A stretch of DNA of 64,000 nucleotides from Cesiribacteraceae bacterium YIM B00369 (GCA_017948555.1 JAFMYY010000004.1:228878-292877), one strand, 5' to 3'; shown: positions 1 through 10,042, counted from the stretch's first letter. Notes: generated by a model from the sequence alone, not told the origin. A program made the numbers and translations.

Positions 1-540
1 AGCAGTAACTTTAAGTCCTTTTTCCTTCAGCTCTTCGCGCAAAACTTTGGTCATTCCCAGCAGGGCAAATTTACTGATACAATATGAACCTCCATTAGGA
101 TATGCCATAATACTTGCTGTGGAACACATATTAAAAATATGGCCCCTCTTTGCAGCAATCATATCATCAACAAGCTGACGGGTGAGGTGATAAGCACTGT
201 AAAGGTTGGTTTCAACCATTTTTTCCAGCGCCCCTTCTTCTTCCTCTAAAATGGTGCCCGGCAAAAACACACCCGTATTATTTACTAAAACCGCAGGAGT
301 TATTCCGGTTTCCTTTACAAACCCGGCAAAGCTTTTTACCTGAGCTTTATCAGACAAATCTGCCTGCATCACATGGACAGTTACTTCCGGATTACCGCTT
401 TCCACCTCAATCTTCAGCTTTTCAAGGTCTTCTTTATTACGGCTGCAGGTAGCAACATCAAAGCCGTTCCCGCAAAATTTCTGAATAATTGCTCTTCCTA
501 TTCCTTTTGTACCTCCTGATACAACAATCATATTCTTCAT
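1..540 (-). CDS. SDR-family oxidoreductase, 3' end cut by window edge
   Basis: A short-chain dehydrogenase/reductase with a Rossmann fold. The ATG is at 538-540 and the frame is open for 180 codons to the window edge, so the C-terminus is missing. Residues 8-15 (SGGTKGIG) form the glycine-rich NAD(P)-binding turn, 87-90 read NNTG (usually NNAG), and the catalytic set is Ser140, Tyr153 and Lys157 (YxxxK). These are direct observations. The family reduces or oxidises small alcohols and ketones with NAD(P)H, and the substrate cannot be read from sequence. It is divergent from the MlaE-type gene at 658, with 117 bp between the two starts, so it is probably not co-transcribed with that transporter. 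Confidence 0.9.
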   Translation of the reverse strand, partial: MKNMIVVSGGTKGIGRAIIQKFCGNGFDVATCSRNKEDLEKLKIEVESGNPEVTVHVMQADLSDKAQVKSFAGFVKETGITPAVLVNNTGVFLPGTILEEEEGALEKMVETNLYSAYHLTRQLVDDMIAAKRGHIFNMCSTASIMAYPNGGSYCISKFALLGMTKVLREELKEKGLKVTA

Positions 541-657
541 TAAAAGCTTTTTATGCGTTCTGAAAAGATTTAGCTAATTTTCCGAAATATATAAATCATT
601 CACCAATAATTGAGAACTTCGTTGTATTTTCGTAGCCGCTGCGGATAAACCTGACAT

Positions 658-1389
658 ATGAAAACACTCGGACGATATTTTATTTTTTTAGGTTCCATTT
701 TTAACAACCGCGAATCTTTCAGAACTTACTTCCGCCTGATCATCGATGAATCGATCACCATAGGCGTGGATTCGGTTTTTATTGTGGCCATTGTTTCCAC
801 TTTTATCGGTGCAGTTACAGCAGTTCAGACTGCTTATAATATTGTAAGTCCGCTGATTGAAAATTATATTATTGGAAATATTGTAAGGGACATGACCATA
901 CTTGAGCTGGCCCCCACTATTACTGCTCTTGTGTTTGCCGGCAAGGTAGGTTCCAGTATTGCCACAGGACTTGGCACCATGCGTATTTCCGAACAAATTG
1001 ATGCCCTGGAAGTAATGGGGATAAACTCCGTTTCCTACCTGGTGCTTCCGAAGATTGTTTCAACAATGATTATGTACCCGCTCCTGGTTATATTAGCCGC
1101 TTTTCTTTCGCTCTATGGGGGCTTCCTGGCTTCCACCTTGTCCGGCCTTTCCTCCGCCTCCGATTATATTTATGGAGTCCGATATGGATTCAATGAGTTT
1201 ACCGTTTTGTTCATGCTGATAAAAGCACTGGTTTTCGCTTTTTTAATTTCAACTATTTCTGCCTATAAAGGGTTTTACACAAGTGGCGGAGCTCTTGAAG
1301 TAGGCCAATCCAGTACGAAAGCGGTTACCAGCAGCTGTATCGCAATTCTGCTGGCCGATTACCTGCTTGCGGACTTAATGTTGAATTAA
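658..1389 (+). CDS. mlaE: MlaE/YrbE-type ABC transporter permease
   Basis: Integral membrane permease of the MlaE family, 243 aa, close to the usual length of about 250-260. Hydrophobic segments lie near residues 38-60, 85-105, 135-160 and 190-240. The stretch VFAGKVGSSIATGLGTMRI followed by QIDALEVMGI is the conserved family core (DUF140). In proteobacteria MlaE works with MlaF and MlaD to move phospholipids between the inner and outer membranes. Here only the permease and ATPase are adjacent (16 bp apart), and no MlaD substrate-binding protein follows. The ATG at 658 follows a 117-bp intergenic region shared with the divergent SDR gene. The mla symbol rests on family resemblance, and the transported lipid is unknown. 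Confidence 0.9.
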   Translation: MKTLGRYFIFLGSIFNNRESFRTYFRLIIDESITIGVDSVFIVAIVSTFIGAVTAVQTAYNIVSPLIENYIIGNIVRDMTILELAPTITALVFAGKVGSSIATGLGTMRISEQIDALEVMGINSVSYLVLPKIVSTMIMYPLLVILAAFLSLYGGFLASTLSGLSSASDYIYGVRYGFNEFTVLFMLIKALVFAFLISTISAYKGFYTSGGALEVGQSSTKAVTSSCIAILLADYLLADLMLN

Positions 1390-1405
1390 CAGAGAGGAAG
1401 AACAA

Positions 1406-2158
1406 ATGATAGAATTTAAGGATATCAAAAAAAGCTTTGACGGCAAAGAAATATTAAGAGGCGTAAGCGGCAAATTCAAGACAGGAAAAACGAACCTGAT
1501 CATCGGATCCAGCGGTACAGGAAAAAGTGTTTTACTGAAAGTAATTGTAGGATTGGTGGAACCTGATGAGGGCGCCATTTATTATGATGAGCAAAACTTT
1601 ACTACGGGCGACAAAAAGCTTCGTACCCACATCCGTCGCGATATTGGTATGCTTTTCCAGGGAGGTGCTTTGTTCGATTCCAAGACAGTGGAGGAAAATG
1701 TAATGTTCCCGCTCAACCTCCAGAAAGGGATGTCGAAAAGTGAAAAGCTTGACCGGGTAAACTGGTGCCTGAAACGTGTGGGGCTTGAAAATGCTAATAC
1801 TAAGATGCCATCGGAAATCAGTGGCGGAATGAAAAAAAGAGTAGGAATAGCCAGGGCTATTGTAGATGATATAAAATACCTCTTTTGTGATGAACCCAAC
1901 TCCGGCCTTGATCCTCAGACCTCTATTGTGATTGACGAATTGATTGCGGAAATAACCAAAGAACTGAAGATTACCTCAGTGGTGGTTACCCACGACATGA
2001 ACTCGGTAATGGGAATAGGAGATCATATTATTTACCTGGCCAAAGGCGAAAAGCTCTGGGAAGGAAGTAATAAGGAAATTTTAAATACCAAAGTAGAGCA
2101 GCTAAAAGAATTTGTTTTTGCGAGTAAACTTCTCCAGAATTATAAGGAGAATGCCTGA
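1406..2158 (+). CDS. mlaF: MlaF-type ABC transporter ATP-binding protein
   Basis: Cytoplasmic ATPase partner of the permease that ends 16 bp upstream; the two almost certainly form an operon. All nucleotide-binding motifs are present: Walker A GSSGTGKS at residues 34-41, the Q-loop around FQGG (84-87), the ABC signature SGGMKKR beginning at 139, Walker B YLFCDEP at 158-164 with the D-loop SGLDP after it, and the H-loop in VVTHDM. SGGM in place of the common SGGQ is typical of MlaF/Mkl-type ATPases. The length of 250 aa is normal. The gene ends 25 bp before the convergent stop of the large outer-membrane protein gene. Confidence 0.92.
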   Translation: MIEFKDIKKSFDGKEILRGVSGKFKTGKTNLIIGSSGTGKSVLLKVIVGLVEPDEGAIYYDEQNFTTGDKKLRTHIRRDIGMLFQGGALFDSKTVEENVMFPLNLQKGMSKSEKLDRVNWCLKRVGLENANTKMPSEISGGMKKRVGIARAIVDDIKYLFCDEPNSGLDPQTSIVIDELIAEITKELKITSVVVTHDMNSVMGIGDHIIYLAKGEKLWEGSNKEILNTKVEQLKEFVFASKLLQNYKENA

Positions 2159-2183
2159 ACAAGGCCCGGTCAGCTCCTCAGAA

Positions 2184-5100
2184 TTAAAACAGGGCCTGCA
2201 CCATCATTCTGCCTATATTCACCACCGGCTGACCTTCTGATTGCCTGCCTTCATAGGTAAGGTTTAACTGCAGCCCCTTCAGAAGTTTTTGCTGGAGATT
2301 GAGGCTCCATACCCAGTTCGTCCCCGGACGCAGGGCTTCAAGCATATTATAAGCAGCAGGTGAATTTTCCTGCCCTGCAAATTTTATATGAACCTGCCGG
2401 ATTTCCGTACTGACAGCCGTATTTCCAAGTCTGCTGTAACGGATTTTCAAATTCGTATTTGACAGCCTGGCTGATTCAGCCATTTCAGTATTGATCGTAT
2501 TCTTCTTCTGTTCCACTGATCCTCCTGCAGTCAGCTGAACATCCATACCCGGCGTCCAGCTAAGCTCCGGGGCTAATTCTTTTGTGTGCACATAAAACTG
2601 CTGCTGCTTCAGGAATTCAGATAAATTAGCCTGGCTACCCCGGATGGCTTCAAGCCTGAACCCCCAGCTGCGGCCAATATTATATCTGTAACCGAGCAGG
2701 TATTGCTTACGCTGATCTGTCTCAAATCCGGCAGACAGCAGTTGCTTACGCTGCTGCGAAAGTAAAGAACCATCTAGCCCCCAGTGAGGGTCAGGTTTCT
2801 TATAAAAGATATTCATCTGAAGCGACTGCCTTGTATTTAATAAGTCCTCATTCTGCACCGCTCCGCTAAAAGGCATAAAGCGTTCCCAAATCCCCTCCTC
2901 TGTTCCTTTTTTACTTACCCGCACACTTACATTTCCCGAAAAACGTGACAGCACATTTTTTACCCCCTGCTTATCCTGCCACGCTTTTATTTCACGGAAG
3001 GATAATCTATAATTCAATTCGCCGGTAAAGGCCAGAATAAAATCAGAATTTGGCACAAAAATCCTGAGGTACTCCTTCTCATCGGGATTAATTGCTTCAT
3101 GGAACTCACTCAGCTCCTGTATGCCATTGCCATTTCCATCTCTCCAGGTGTGCGTGCCCTCCCCCGCCGGAACTCTCACATACACATAATCACGCCGCAG
3201 TTCCCTCCCGCTGCCAACGGTATAGGTGAGTTCAGAGCGAAGGCCATTTTTCAAAAAATTGCCCAGCCAGTTTATTTGCCCCGTCAGTATTTTCTCCACA
3301 GGATCTCCGCCGGTGGTATCTCCATAATAAGTACTATGGCGGTAGCTGATGAGTGACCTGATTTTCTGATTTCTGATCTGGTCACTTTCAAAACTTAAAC
3401 TACCTGTGTGAGCCATATTGGCACGAACAAATTCCCCTTCAGCAGGCAGCCTGTCTTCCCTGTTGCTATACTCAAACCGCACATTGCTAAGAGTGGCGGC
3501 TCCGCTTTGCAGAAACAGGCTGTGCTCCCGGTAATTCATCATGGTACTCAAAAGGGAATCGGTACCGATGGAGCGGGTAGCCTGCCTGTCGGCAGTATAG
3601 CGGTAGCCAGGAACCCATTTCGGGAAATGAAGGGCCGCAGTGCTTTGCCAGCGCAGCCAGCGGATATCCCTGTCGGGCTGTTGGTTATGCAGCAAAAACT
3701 GCTGGCTGCTTAACCGGAAAAGTCCGATCTGTCTGGCTACTCCCACATCCTGCTGCCAGCCATTCACAAGGTTTCCTTTTTGCCTGCCTGCTACCTTATA
3801 CAGAAAGTAGTTAAGTTCATCTTTCCGTAAACCAGCGTTCACAGTAAGGATGTGGTCATGGTAAGCATCTGCCGCTGCGCCACTACTACTAAACCCCTTT
3901 ACGGTTGCCAGGCCCCAGTCGCGGTCGAACTCCATTGTACGGAAGCGGTCAACAGGATTAAAATTGCTCTGCACAAATTCGTAATCAACACCTGCTTCCC
4001 ATTTATATTTTTCATTAAAAAAGGATGGCAGGCCCTGCATACGATAAGCAGATTTCACTCCCACACCTTTATCATCTGCCTTATTTAAGTCAGAAAACAG
4101 GTTCATATCATTATCAGAAACAGCAACTTCTGCAGTTACGCTCTGGTAAGGATCGATTTTGTAGCTAAGACCGGAAGCGACCATATTCTGCATAGTTGCC
4201 GGAGTTAAAATACGGACAGTCTCAAACCGTCCTCTTTTTTCCCCGTCAACAGGAGCTACATATTCATATATCTTTCCTTTTCCTATAAATTCTTTAAATA
4301 TATAGTTTCCATTTCCCTGCCCCACATCCGCAAAAGAAAGCTGGTAAAATGCCGCTGCAGGATCATTGGAAAATTCATAATAAACGTTCGCATGCCCGGC
4401 AGGTCCTTTTTCCTCAACTTTCCGGTACAGCAGCAGATTTTCATTGTAGCCCACACTGTCAATTGCTGCCACAAAAATTCCCTCCGGCTGATCACCTGCC
4501 TGGCTGAGCTGTTCTTTCTGCTGATCGTTCAGGTTTACCGCAAGCGGCTGGTGCTTATTATCCTTCTCCTGGTAAAAATGACTGTACAGTTTCCATTTGC
4601 CCAATTCCTGCACATGGGAAGCATTTAAAATGCTTCTGGAATAACTCTGGTCAGAATATTCATAATCAATCCGGATACGCGAATAACGGGTAATAATAAT
4701 TCCGGGATTAAATATGATCTCCCCCAGGTTGTAATCAATGATATATTCATAATTAAACCCTCTTCTGAGCAACCTGCCATCGAGGTAAACTTTTTCGGAA
4801 TTGGAGAGGATCATCACGAATTGTTGCCCCCCGGGCCCGGGAAGTTTGTAAGGCCCTGAAAGACCATCGACCGGCTCAACATTTACCGATGCAAACTTTC
4901 CTTTTGCCAGGGCAAGGCCAGTTTCTGTACGGGAATTTCCCTTACCCAGTAAAGGGTACCCGGTATTGAAAGAAAGCCCCTGCACATTTTTAAGGTACTT
5001 AAGAAAATAAGAATCATGCTGCTGCAGGACTATATCTCCCGCAGTAAGAGAATGCTGTTCATTATAAAGCTGAATATAAACCTTATCGAATTCCTGCAAA

Positions 5101-5657
5101 TGCCGGGTATTTCCTTCGGGCTGAAAAGGTATATTCTGGTCTGAAATGGCTGCCCTGATGTTGATGTTGTCGGATAATTTCCCTTCCAGCTGCAGGTTCA
5201 GAGTGGACTGAACGAAAACGTTCTGCCTGTTGCCAAAGGAAATTCCTCTGGTTATGCTCCCGCTCTTCTGCAGGCTGTCGGTGGCAAACAACTCCTCTTT
5301 AAGGTGAGAGGCCACCTTTTCTCTTGCAGGGTATTCAAACAATGCCATTGAATCGTATTCCTGCAGGGTACGGTTATAAAAGGAATGATGCAGCGCATAT
5401 GGCAGTGTTTTATAGCAAACTAAAAGGCTATCAGGCAGGGTTCCGGGGGTAAAATGAATCTGCCCTGTAGTTAAATCATAGGTTATTACAGTGGTGCTGT
5501 CTGCTCCTTTAACATATACAGAAGCGGGCATAACCGACAGGGAATCCAGGCTTTGCGATCCTGCCCCGGGCCTGATCCATCTGCATTTTTCAGACACCAC
5601 CTGGCCTTCCACCCAAAGTGGTAAAAAAAGAAGGATAAGAAGGCATAACCTGTACAT
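2184..5657 (-). CDS. large predicted outer-membrane beta-barrel protein
   Basis: A 1157-aa secreted protein of a Bacteroidota family I recognise only by pattern; its function is not known to me. Residues 1-18 form a signal peptide (hydrophobic LCLLILLFLPLWV, then EGQ). A conserved block near residues 135-185 (GSITRGISFGN, then NLQLEGKLSDNINIRAAISD) recurs in large Bacteroidota outer-membrane proteins and recalls SprA-like proteins. Alternating hydrophobic/polar strands run through the C-terminal half, and the chain ends in phenylalanine, as many outer-membrane barrels do. An EF-hand-like loop DGNGNGIQELSE lies near residue 857. The start follows the upstream kinase stop by 4 bp, so the two are probably co-transcribed and may be functionally linked. 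Barrel topology is inferred. Confidence 0.72.
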   Translation of the reverse strand: MYRLCLLILLFLPLWVEGQVVSEKCRWIRPGAGSQSLDSLSVMPASVYVKGADSTTVITYDLTTGQIHFTPGTLPDSLLVCYKTLPYALHHSFYNRTLQEYDSMALFEYPAREKVASHLKEELFATDSLQKSGSITRGISFGNRQNVFVQSTLNLQLEGKLSDNINIRAAISDQNIPFQPEGNTRHLQEFDKVYIQLYNEQHSLTAGDIVLQQHDSYFLKYLKNVQGLSFNTGYPLLGKGNSRTETGLALAKGKFASVNVEPVDGLSGPYKLPGPGGQQFVMILSNSEKVYLDGRLLRRGFNYEYIIDYNLGEIIFNPGIIITRYSRIRIDYEYSDQSYSRSILNASHVQELGKWKLYSHFYQEKDNKHQPLAVNLNDQQKEQLSQAGDQPEGIFVAAIDSVGYNENLLLYRKVEEKGPAGHANVYYEFSNDPAAAFYQLSFADVGQGNGNYIFKEFIGKGKIYEYVAPVDGEKRGRFETVRILTPATMQNMVASGLSYKIDPYQSVTAEVAVSDNDMNLFSDLNKADDKGVGVKSAYRMQGLPSFFNEKYKWEAGVDYEFVQSNFNPVDRFRTMEFDRDWGLATVKGFSSSGAAADAYHDHILTVNAGLRKDELNYFLYKVAGRQKGNLVNGWQQDVGVARQIGLFRLSSQQFLLHNQQPDRDIRWLRWQSTAALHFPKWVPGYRYTADRQATRSIGTDSLLSTMMNYREHSLFLQSGAATLSNVRFEYSNREDRLPAEGEFVRANMAHTGSLSFESDQIRNQKIRSLISYRHSTYYGDTTGGDPVEKILTGQINWLGNFLKNGLRSELTYTVGSGRELRRDYVYVRVPAGEGTHTWRDGNGNGIQELSEFHEAINPDEKEYLRIFVPNSDFILAFTGELNYRLSFREIKAWQDKQGVKNVLSRFSGNVSVRVSKKGTEEGIWERFMPFSGAVQNEDLLNTRQSLQMNIFYKKPDPHWGLDGSLLSQQRKQLLSAGFETDQRKQYLLGYRYNIGRSWGFRLEAIRGSQANLSEFLKQQQFYVHTKELAPELSWTPGMDVQLTAGGSVEQKKNTINTEMAESARLSNTNLKIRYSRLGNTAVSTEIRQVHIKFAGQENSPAAYNMLEALRPGTNWVWSLNLQQKLLKGLQLNLTYEGRQSEGQPVVNIGRMMVQALF

Positions 5658-5661
5658 TTTT

Positions 5662-8600
5662 TTACACTAAAGGTAATTCAATGTAAAAACAGGTACCTTT
5701 ACCGGATTCTGTTTCAAACCAGATCCTGCCTCCCGCATGTTCAATGCCCCTTTTCGCAATTGCCAGCCCTAAGCCTGAACCTGTATATTTTGTACTGAAA
5801 TTCGGCACAAAAACCTTTTCTCTTACTGAAGGATCAATGCCTTCTCCATTATCACGGATTTCAATAAAAACCTTACCCGCCCCTGTTTCCTGCAGCTCCA
5901 CCTCTATGTGTGCCTCCCTTGTATCCGGCACTGCCTGTATTCCATTAAGGATCAGGTTATTGAAAGTCCGCTGCATCATTTGCTCATCGCCCAGCACAAC
6001 AAAGCTTCCCGCCGGAATGGAGGCTACAATTTCATGTTCCTGATTTGAGTACAGGCTTACCACTCCTTTAAGTACAACGGCAATATCGAATTTCTCCAGC
6101 CTGGGAACAGGCATTTTGGCAAAGGCAGAAAAAGAAGTTGCAATATCACTTAGCGTATCAATCTGGTCCAGGATAGACTTCACCGATTTCTCCACAAGCT
6201 CTTCATCCCTGCCACTTTCCAGTTTACCGCGCAGCATCCTGCTCAGGTGCTGCAGGCTCAGCTTCATAGGCGTGAGCGGGTTCTTAATTTCATGGGCCAC
6301 CTGCTTGGCCATTTCCCTCCAGGCCGATTCTTTTTCTGAACGTGATAAAGCTTCCTTGCTTTCCTGCAGGTTGGCCAGCATAGAATTATATTCCCGTACA
6401 AGCTTTCCTATTTCATCATCTGTATTCCATTGAAGAGGCTCATTTTTACCGGTTAAGCTCACCTGCTTCATTTTTTGGGCAATGTACCTGAGAGGTTCAG
6501 TTAATTCCCTTGAAAGCAGGTACAGCAAACCAAAGAATATAATAAACAGCCAGGCAAAAATATTGACAATATTGCTGAATACGGCAGAAAGCTGTTGCTG
6601 CAGCTCATAACCGGACTCAAAAAAAGGCAGGCTCAAAATACCCAGCAGGGCACCCGTACGGGATGACCTGACAGCCATATAAGCTGATTTGTACTTCAGG
6701 GTATTTACCGTTTCTGTAAGAATAAGCTGGCGGTTATTCTGCTCCCTGATTTCTGCCAGTGCAAGCGGGTTAATATAAGCAGCAAGGTAATTTTGCTGAT
6801 AAATAACAGGCTGGTTAGTGGCCAGTAAACGGCCACTGGTATTGAACAGATGGATGTCCACTTCGGCATAACCTGAAATACCGGCAAGGGTATTTGACAG
6901 GTACTCATTATCCTGTGAAAATGTTGTCCTGCTGTCCAGTTCATCGGCAATGGTACGGCTGATCCTCTCGGCTTTATCAAAATACTGTTCTTCAGTTGTT
7001 CTCTTAAATGAAGAATTGATCAGGCTTAATGTTGTGGCTCCTACGGCAAAGAGGGGCAGAAAAACAGCAAAATTGAGATACAACTGTATTTTTGTGGTAA
7101 AATCAAGCCTGTTCATTGAAAAACCGTACCAGACAATGTAACCTAACACCCCAAGGGTTACCCAAAATATACTGAGCAGGAACAAAAACGAAAAATTTGA
7201 TATGATAAAGTAACCCGGCTCAGCTACATCTGAAATTATCACCACCTGCCCCTTCTGATCTTTTATACCAAAATGATGATATCCTTCAGCTTCAATTCCA
7301 CTGGTATACAAATCAGGATTCCCGAGAAAATTCTCCGGCAGCTGATGAATATAATCGAATTCGCCGGCATTATACTCCATTCTTCCTCTTTTGAACAGGG
7401 CATAATTAAAGCGGCTGCTCTGCGGGTCCTGCAACCTTTGACCAAAGAACAGTTCAGGATAAATGGTATTGGATAAATACCTTTTAAGGGCAAGGTCTAT
7501 AATTATATAACCCAGCGGTCTTGAGCCCTGCATTACCGGAATAAATTGCTGATACCTCTTTCCGGGAGTTACAGGATTCTGGTCATTTAAAAGATACAAT
7601 CCGGGGTAGTCTGTTTCCTTACCGGCTTCCCCTGCCCTCCTTTCCAATGCATGGTAATTCAGGTAACGGTTAGGATGGTTAATGACACTCCCGTCCACAT
7701 TAAACAACAAAACGGAAGCATCATACTTATCAAAATACCTGGTGAGATAAAGCCTCCTTATTTTTTGTTCAATTCCTTCCTTACTGAAAAGCGGACTGAA
7801 GAACCTGCTTTTAATAAAAGGGTCTTCCTTGATTTTTTTAACCGTTTCTGAAAGCAGGTATTCACCTATAAGGTCATGTTCGGTAAGAATAACAGTGGCA
7901 AAGCGTTCTTTTAACAGGAGCCGGTTTTGCCGGAAATAATCATATATAGAAAGGGAGCCGGCAAAAGCACTGATAATAGCACTGAAGAAAATGAAAACAA
8001 ATAACTGGTAATTATAAGGCCTGATAATGTTTTTCCGCTGAACCAGAAGAAAAACTATGAAATAAAGCACAACAGCTGCACTTACGTACCGTAAAACAGG
8101 AACCCAGAACCCTGATACAAAGAATAAAAGTCCAATACCGAAATACCAGACCAAACCCTGACGGTAGGTTTTAAATAGGTTGTGCAGGCATACACTTATA
8201 ATATAATTGAACAGGACATAAACAAAGGTAAGTACACAGAAGATAAACCAGGAAACTGCTTTAAACTCATCTACCTCCACATTACCGGTTATATCCAGCG
8301 AGTATTGGGCATGAAAGATCAGTTCATGTAACAACTGGTAATGAAACAACAACAAAGAGAAATGAAGAATCGCCATTCCCAGTATTAATCCTTTTCTTCC
8401 TTCCCTGTTAATAAACCATTCCCGGATTTCACTCCTGTACCTTTGCCAGACCTTAACAACCAAAAACGCCACCAATAACCAGGAAAGCGTATTCAGCAAA
8501 TAGTCTCCAAGGGAAGGATTTACAAAGGAAGAAGCGTAATACTCAGGATCGAAAAGCCCGAAAGGATAAAGAGAATACGGAAAACGGGTCCACAGCATTA

Positions 8601-9363
8601 CTCCCCTGAGTAAGATAAGCCCTGTAAGCAAAAGACTAAAGGAGGAGGCTGTTTTTCCTGAGTTCAGTAAATCAATGCTTATTTTGCTTAAACCAATGGC
8701 AAAGCAAACAACTGACAATAACAGGAAGAGGGAGGTAAACAGTTTATACCGGTTAGGGCCGGCAATATAACCTTTACCCAAAGAAACCTGGAAAAGAGGT
8801 GTATCTCCGGCAACATAAATTGTTCCTTCTCCCAAATTTTGCGGCGGGGAAACAGTAAAATCAGGGTGAGAGAAAATTTCCTTGTTATACCTGTTCCCCG
8901 GTGGCGCCTGTTCGGCAGTTCGGGTTAAAGGAATAAGCATAACCACCTCAAAAAGTTGTTGCCTGGCAACATCTACCTTCTGTTGTTTAATGGCAATATA
9001 TTGCCCCTGTTGTAATTCAAGAAACCTGTACCTGAATTTTCCGGCCAGAGATTCGTAGGATGGCACAAAGTGATAGTCAGACCAGTACCATGTTGATTGG
9101 TTACGGAAAATATAATATTCAAAAGGAAGGCCGGCAGGCAATTCGCTGAATGGTTCCCTGTTTTCACCCGAAAGCACCTGCAAAACAAGATCCATTCCGG
9201 CTTCTGCAAGAACTAACTGTCCTTCCAGATTACTTTCTACCTGCTTAAAATATCTGTCAGGCTGACTAAAGTACCAGCTGCTCAACAGATAAAGCAGGCT
9301 CCCGGCAAGGGCGCTGAGCATTCCTAACCAAATAAACCGATATTTTGCTGTTTTAAAAGCCAA
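5662..9363 (-). CDS. large multi-pass NtrY-like sensor histidine kinase
   Basis: Membrane sensor kinase of 1233 aa, far longer than typical kinases. The order from the N-terminus is: one membrane segment (about 11-30), an extracytoplasmic region, a cluster of membrane helices (about 207-500), an extracytoplasmic region (about 505-720), two more helices, a second extracytoplasmic sensor segment (about 790-930), one helix, and a HAMP-like region (about 965-1010). Then come the dimerisation/phosphoacceptor box with His1024 (AHEIKNPLTP) and a complete HATPase domain: N-box NNLILNGIQ, G1 DNGEGI, F-box and G2 GSGLGLAI. The HEIKNPLTPMKLSLQ box resembles NtrY. No response regulator is adjacent, so the output partner is unknown. 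Its stop lies 4 bp before the outer-membrane protein gene. Confidence 0.88.
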   Translation of the reverse strand: MAFKTAKYRFIWLGMLSALAGSLLYLLSSWYFSQPDRYFKQVESNLEGQLVLAEAGMDLVLQVLSGENREPFSELPAGLPFEYYIFRNQSTWYWSDYHFVPSYESLAGKFRYRFLELQQGQYIAIKQQKVDVARQQLFEVVMLIPLTRTAEQAPPGNRYNKEIFSHPDFTVSPPQNLGEGTIYVAGDTPLFQVSLGKGYIAGPNRYKLFTSLFLLLSVVCFAIGLSKISIDLLNSGKTASSFSLLLTGLILLRGVMLWTRFPYSLYPFGLFDPEYYASSFVNPSLGDYLLNTLSWLLVAFLVVKVWQRYRSEIREWFINREGRKGLILGMAILHFSLLLFHYQLLHELIFHAQYSLDITGNVEVDEFKAVSWFIFCVLTFVYVLFNYIISVCLHNLFKTYRQGLVWYFGIGLLFFVSGFWVPVLRYVSAAVVLYFIVFLLVQRKNIIRPYNYQLFVFIFFSAIISAFAGSLSIYDYFRQNRLLLKERFATVILTEHDLIGEYLLSETVKKIKEDPFIKSRFFSPLFSKEGIEQKIRRLYLTRYFDKYDASVLLFNVDGSVINHPNRYLNYHALERRAGEAGKETDYPGLYLLNDQNPVTPGKRYQQFIPVMQGSRPLGYIIIDLALKRYLSNTIYPELFFGQRLQDPQSSRFNYALFKRGRMEYNAGEFDYIHQLPENFLGNPDLYTSGIEAEGYHHFGIKDQKGQVVIISDVAEPGYFIISNFSFLFLLSIFWVTLGVLGYIVWYGFSMNRLDFTTKIQLYLNFAVFLPLFAVGATTLSLINSSFKRTTEEQYFDKAERISRTIADELDSRTTFSQDNEYLSNTLAGISGYAEVDIHLFNTSGRLLATNQPVIYQQNYLAAYINPLALAEIREQNNRQLILTETVNTLKYKSAYMAVRSSRTGALLGILSLPFFESGYELQQQLSAVFSNIVNIFAWLFIIFFGLLYLLSRELTEPLRYIAQKMKQVSLTGKNEPLQWNTDDEIGKLVREYNSMLANLQESKEALSRSEKESAWREMAKQVAHEIKNPLTPMKLSLQHLSRMLRGKLESGRDEELVEKSVKSILDQIDTLSDIATSFSAFAKMPVPRLEKFDIAVVLKGVVSLYSNQEHEIVASIPAGSFVVLGDEQMMQRTFNNLILNGIQAVPDTREAHIEVELQETGAGKVFIEIRDNGEGIDPSVREKVFVPNFSTKYTGSGLGLAIAKRGIEHAGGRIWFETESGKGTCFYIELPLV

Positions 9364-9735
9364 GTCACTGGAATTAAGGCGTTAAAATAATAAATTTCCC
9401 TGATTAAAGAGAAGGTTTGTACCTTATCCGGACAAAAGCACAAAAAGCCAACAGCCTGAAATACCGGAAGTTAAACAACAGCACCAAAAAGAAAATAATT
9501 ACAGCAGCAGCTATAGAGATTTTGATTGGAGGCTTGCTGTAAAAGCAATAAAAAAAGGGTGGCAGTAAGTAAGAAAGGGACTCCTGCCCTATGATAGAAC
9601 CTTCAGTTTATGTAAGGTTTTCCACCCACTCCTAAAGAGATTACGGCTATGGTTAACAACAAATCCCATGAATAACCAGGAAAAACCGGCAGTAGTATTT
9701 TGTTAAACCATGTAAGGCTTTGATGTTAAAATGAA
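9364..9735. other. 372-bp gap without a convincing gene
   Basis: This region separates the kinase start (9363) from the stop of the small CxxC protein (9736). No ATG-started reading frame of useful size is present. The minus strand at 9404-9607 has a 67-codon open frame without an ATG that would encode a hydrophobic peptide; it may be a gene remnant. No good -7 element or terminator was recognised, although the kinase promoter should lie near 9364-9450. Confidence 0.5.
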
Positions 9736-10002
9736 TCAGCTTTTAAAATATTTTGCAGGATTGAAGCTTTTCCCGTTTTTCCTGCTTGTTCTGTACCAGA
9801 AAAAAGCCATAAGAGAAAACAGAAGATAAGGTGTGACAAATAAATAAATGATACCCAGATTTAATTTGGCGCTTACGGCTACTTCTCCGGTGCTAACGTT
9901 ACTTTCAAGAGAAGAACGGCACATAGCACACTGCGCCTGCACAGCAGAATGTTGAAAAACCAATATTAAGCTAAGAAAAAACAGAATCAGGTACTTTTTC
10001 AT
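9736..10002 (-). CDS. small membrane protein with signal peptide and CxxC
   Basis: An 88-aa protein with a clear signal peptide (residues 1-23), a CAMC motif (Cys25 and Cys28) directly after the predicted cleavage site, and one membrane helix at about 50-70 followed by a basic C-terminus. Its topology therefore places the CxxC outside the cytoplasm. It is the last gene of a minus-strand unit with SCO and DUF420 genes, 40 bp downstream of the latter. A role in copper handling or disulfide chemistry for oxidase assembly is inferred from position and the CxxC pair. I do not recognise a named family. Confidence 0.75.
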   Translation of the reverse strand: MKKYLILFFLSLILVFQHSAVQAQCAMCRSSLESNVSTGEVAVSAKLNLGIIYLFVTPYLLFSLMAFFWYRTSRKNGKSFNPAKYFKS

Positions 10003-10042
10003 CTCTTTTATATTTAAACGGACATCAGGCCTGAACTATGGC

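Noticed and set aside
610..632. A promoter with TTG and TATTTTCG before the MlaE-type gene
   Set aside because: The TTG is only 12 bp from the -7-like sequence, whereas about 19-21 bp is expected, and the last bases deviate from TAnnTTTG.
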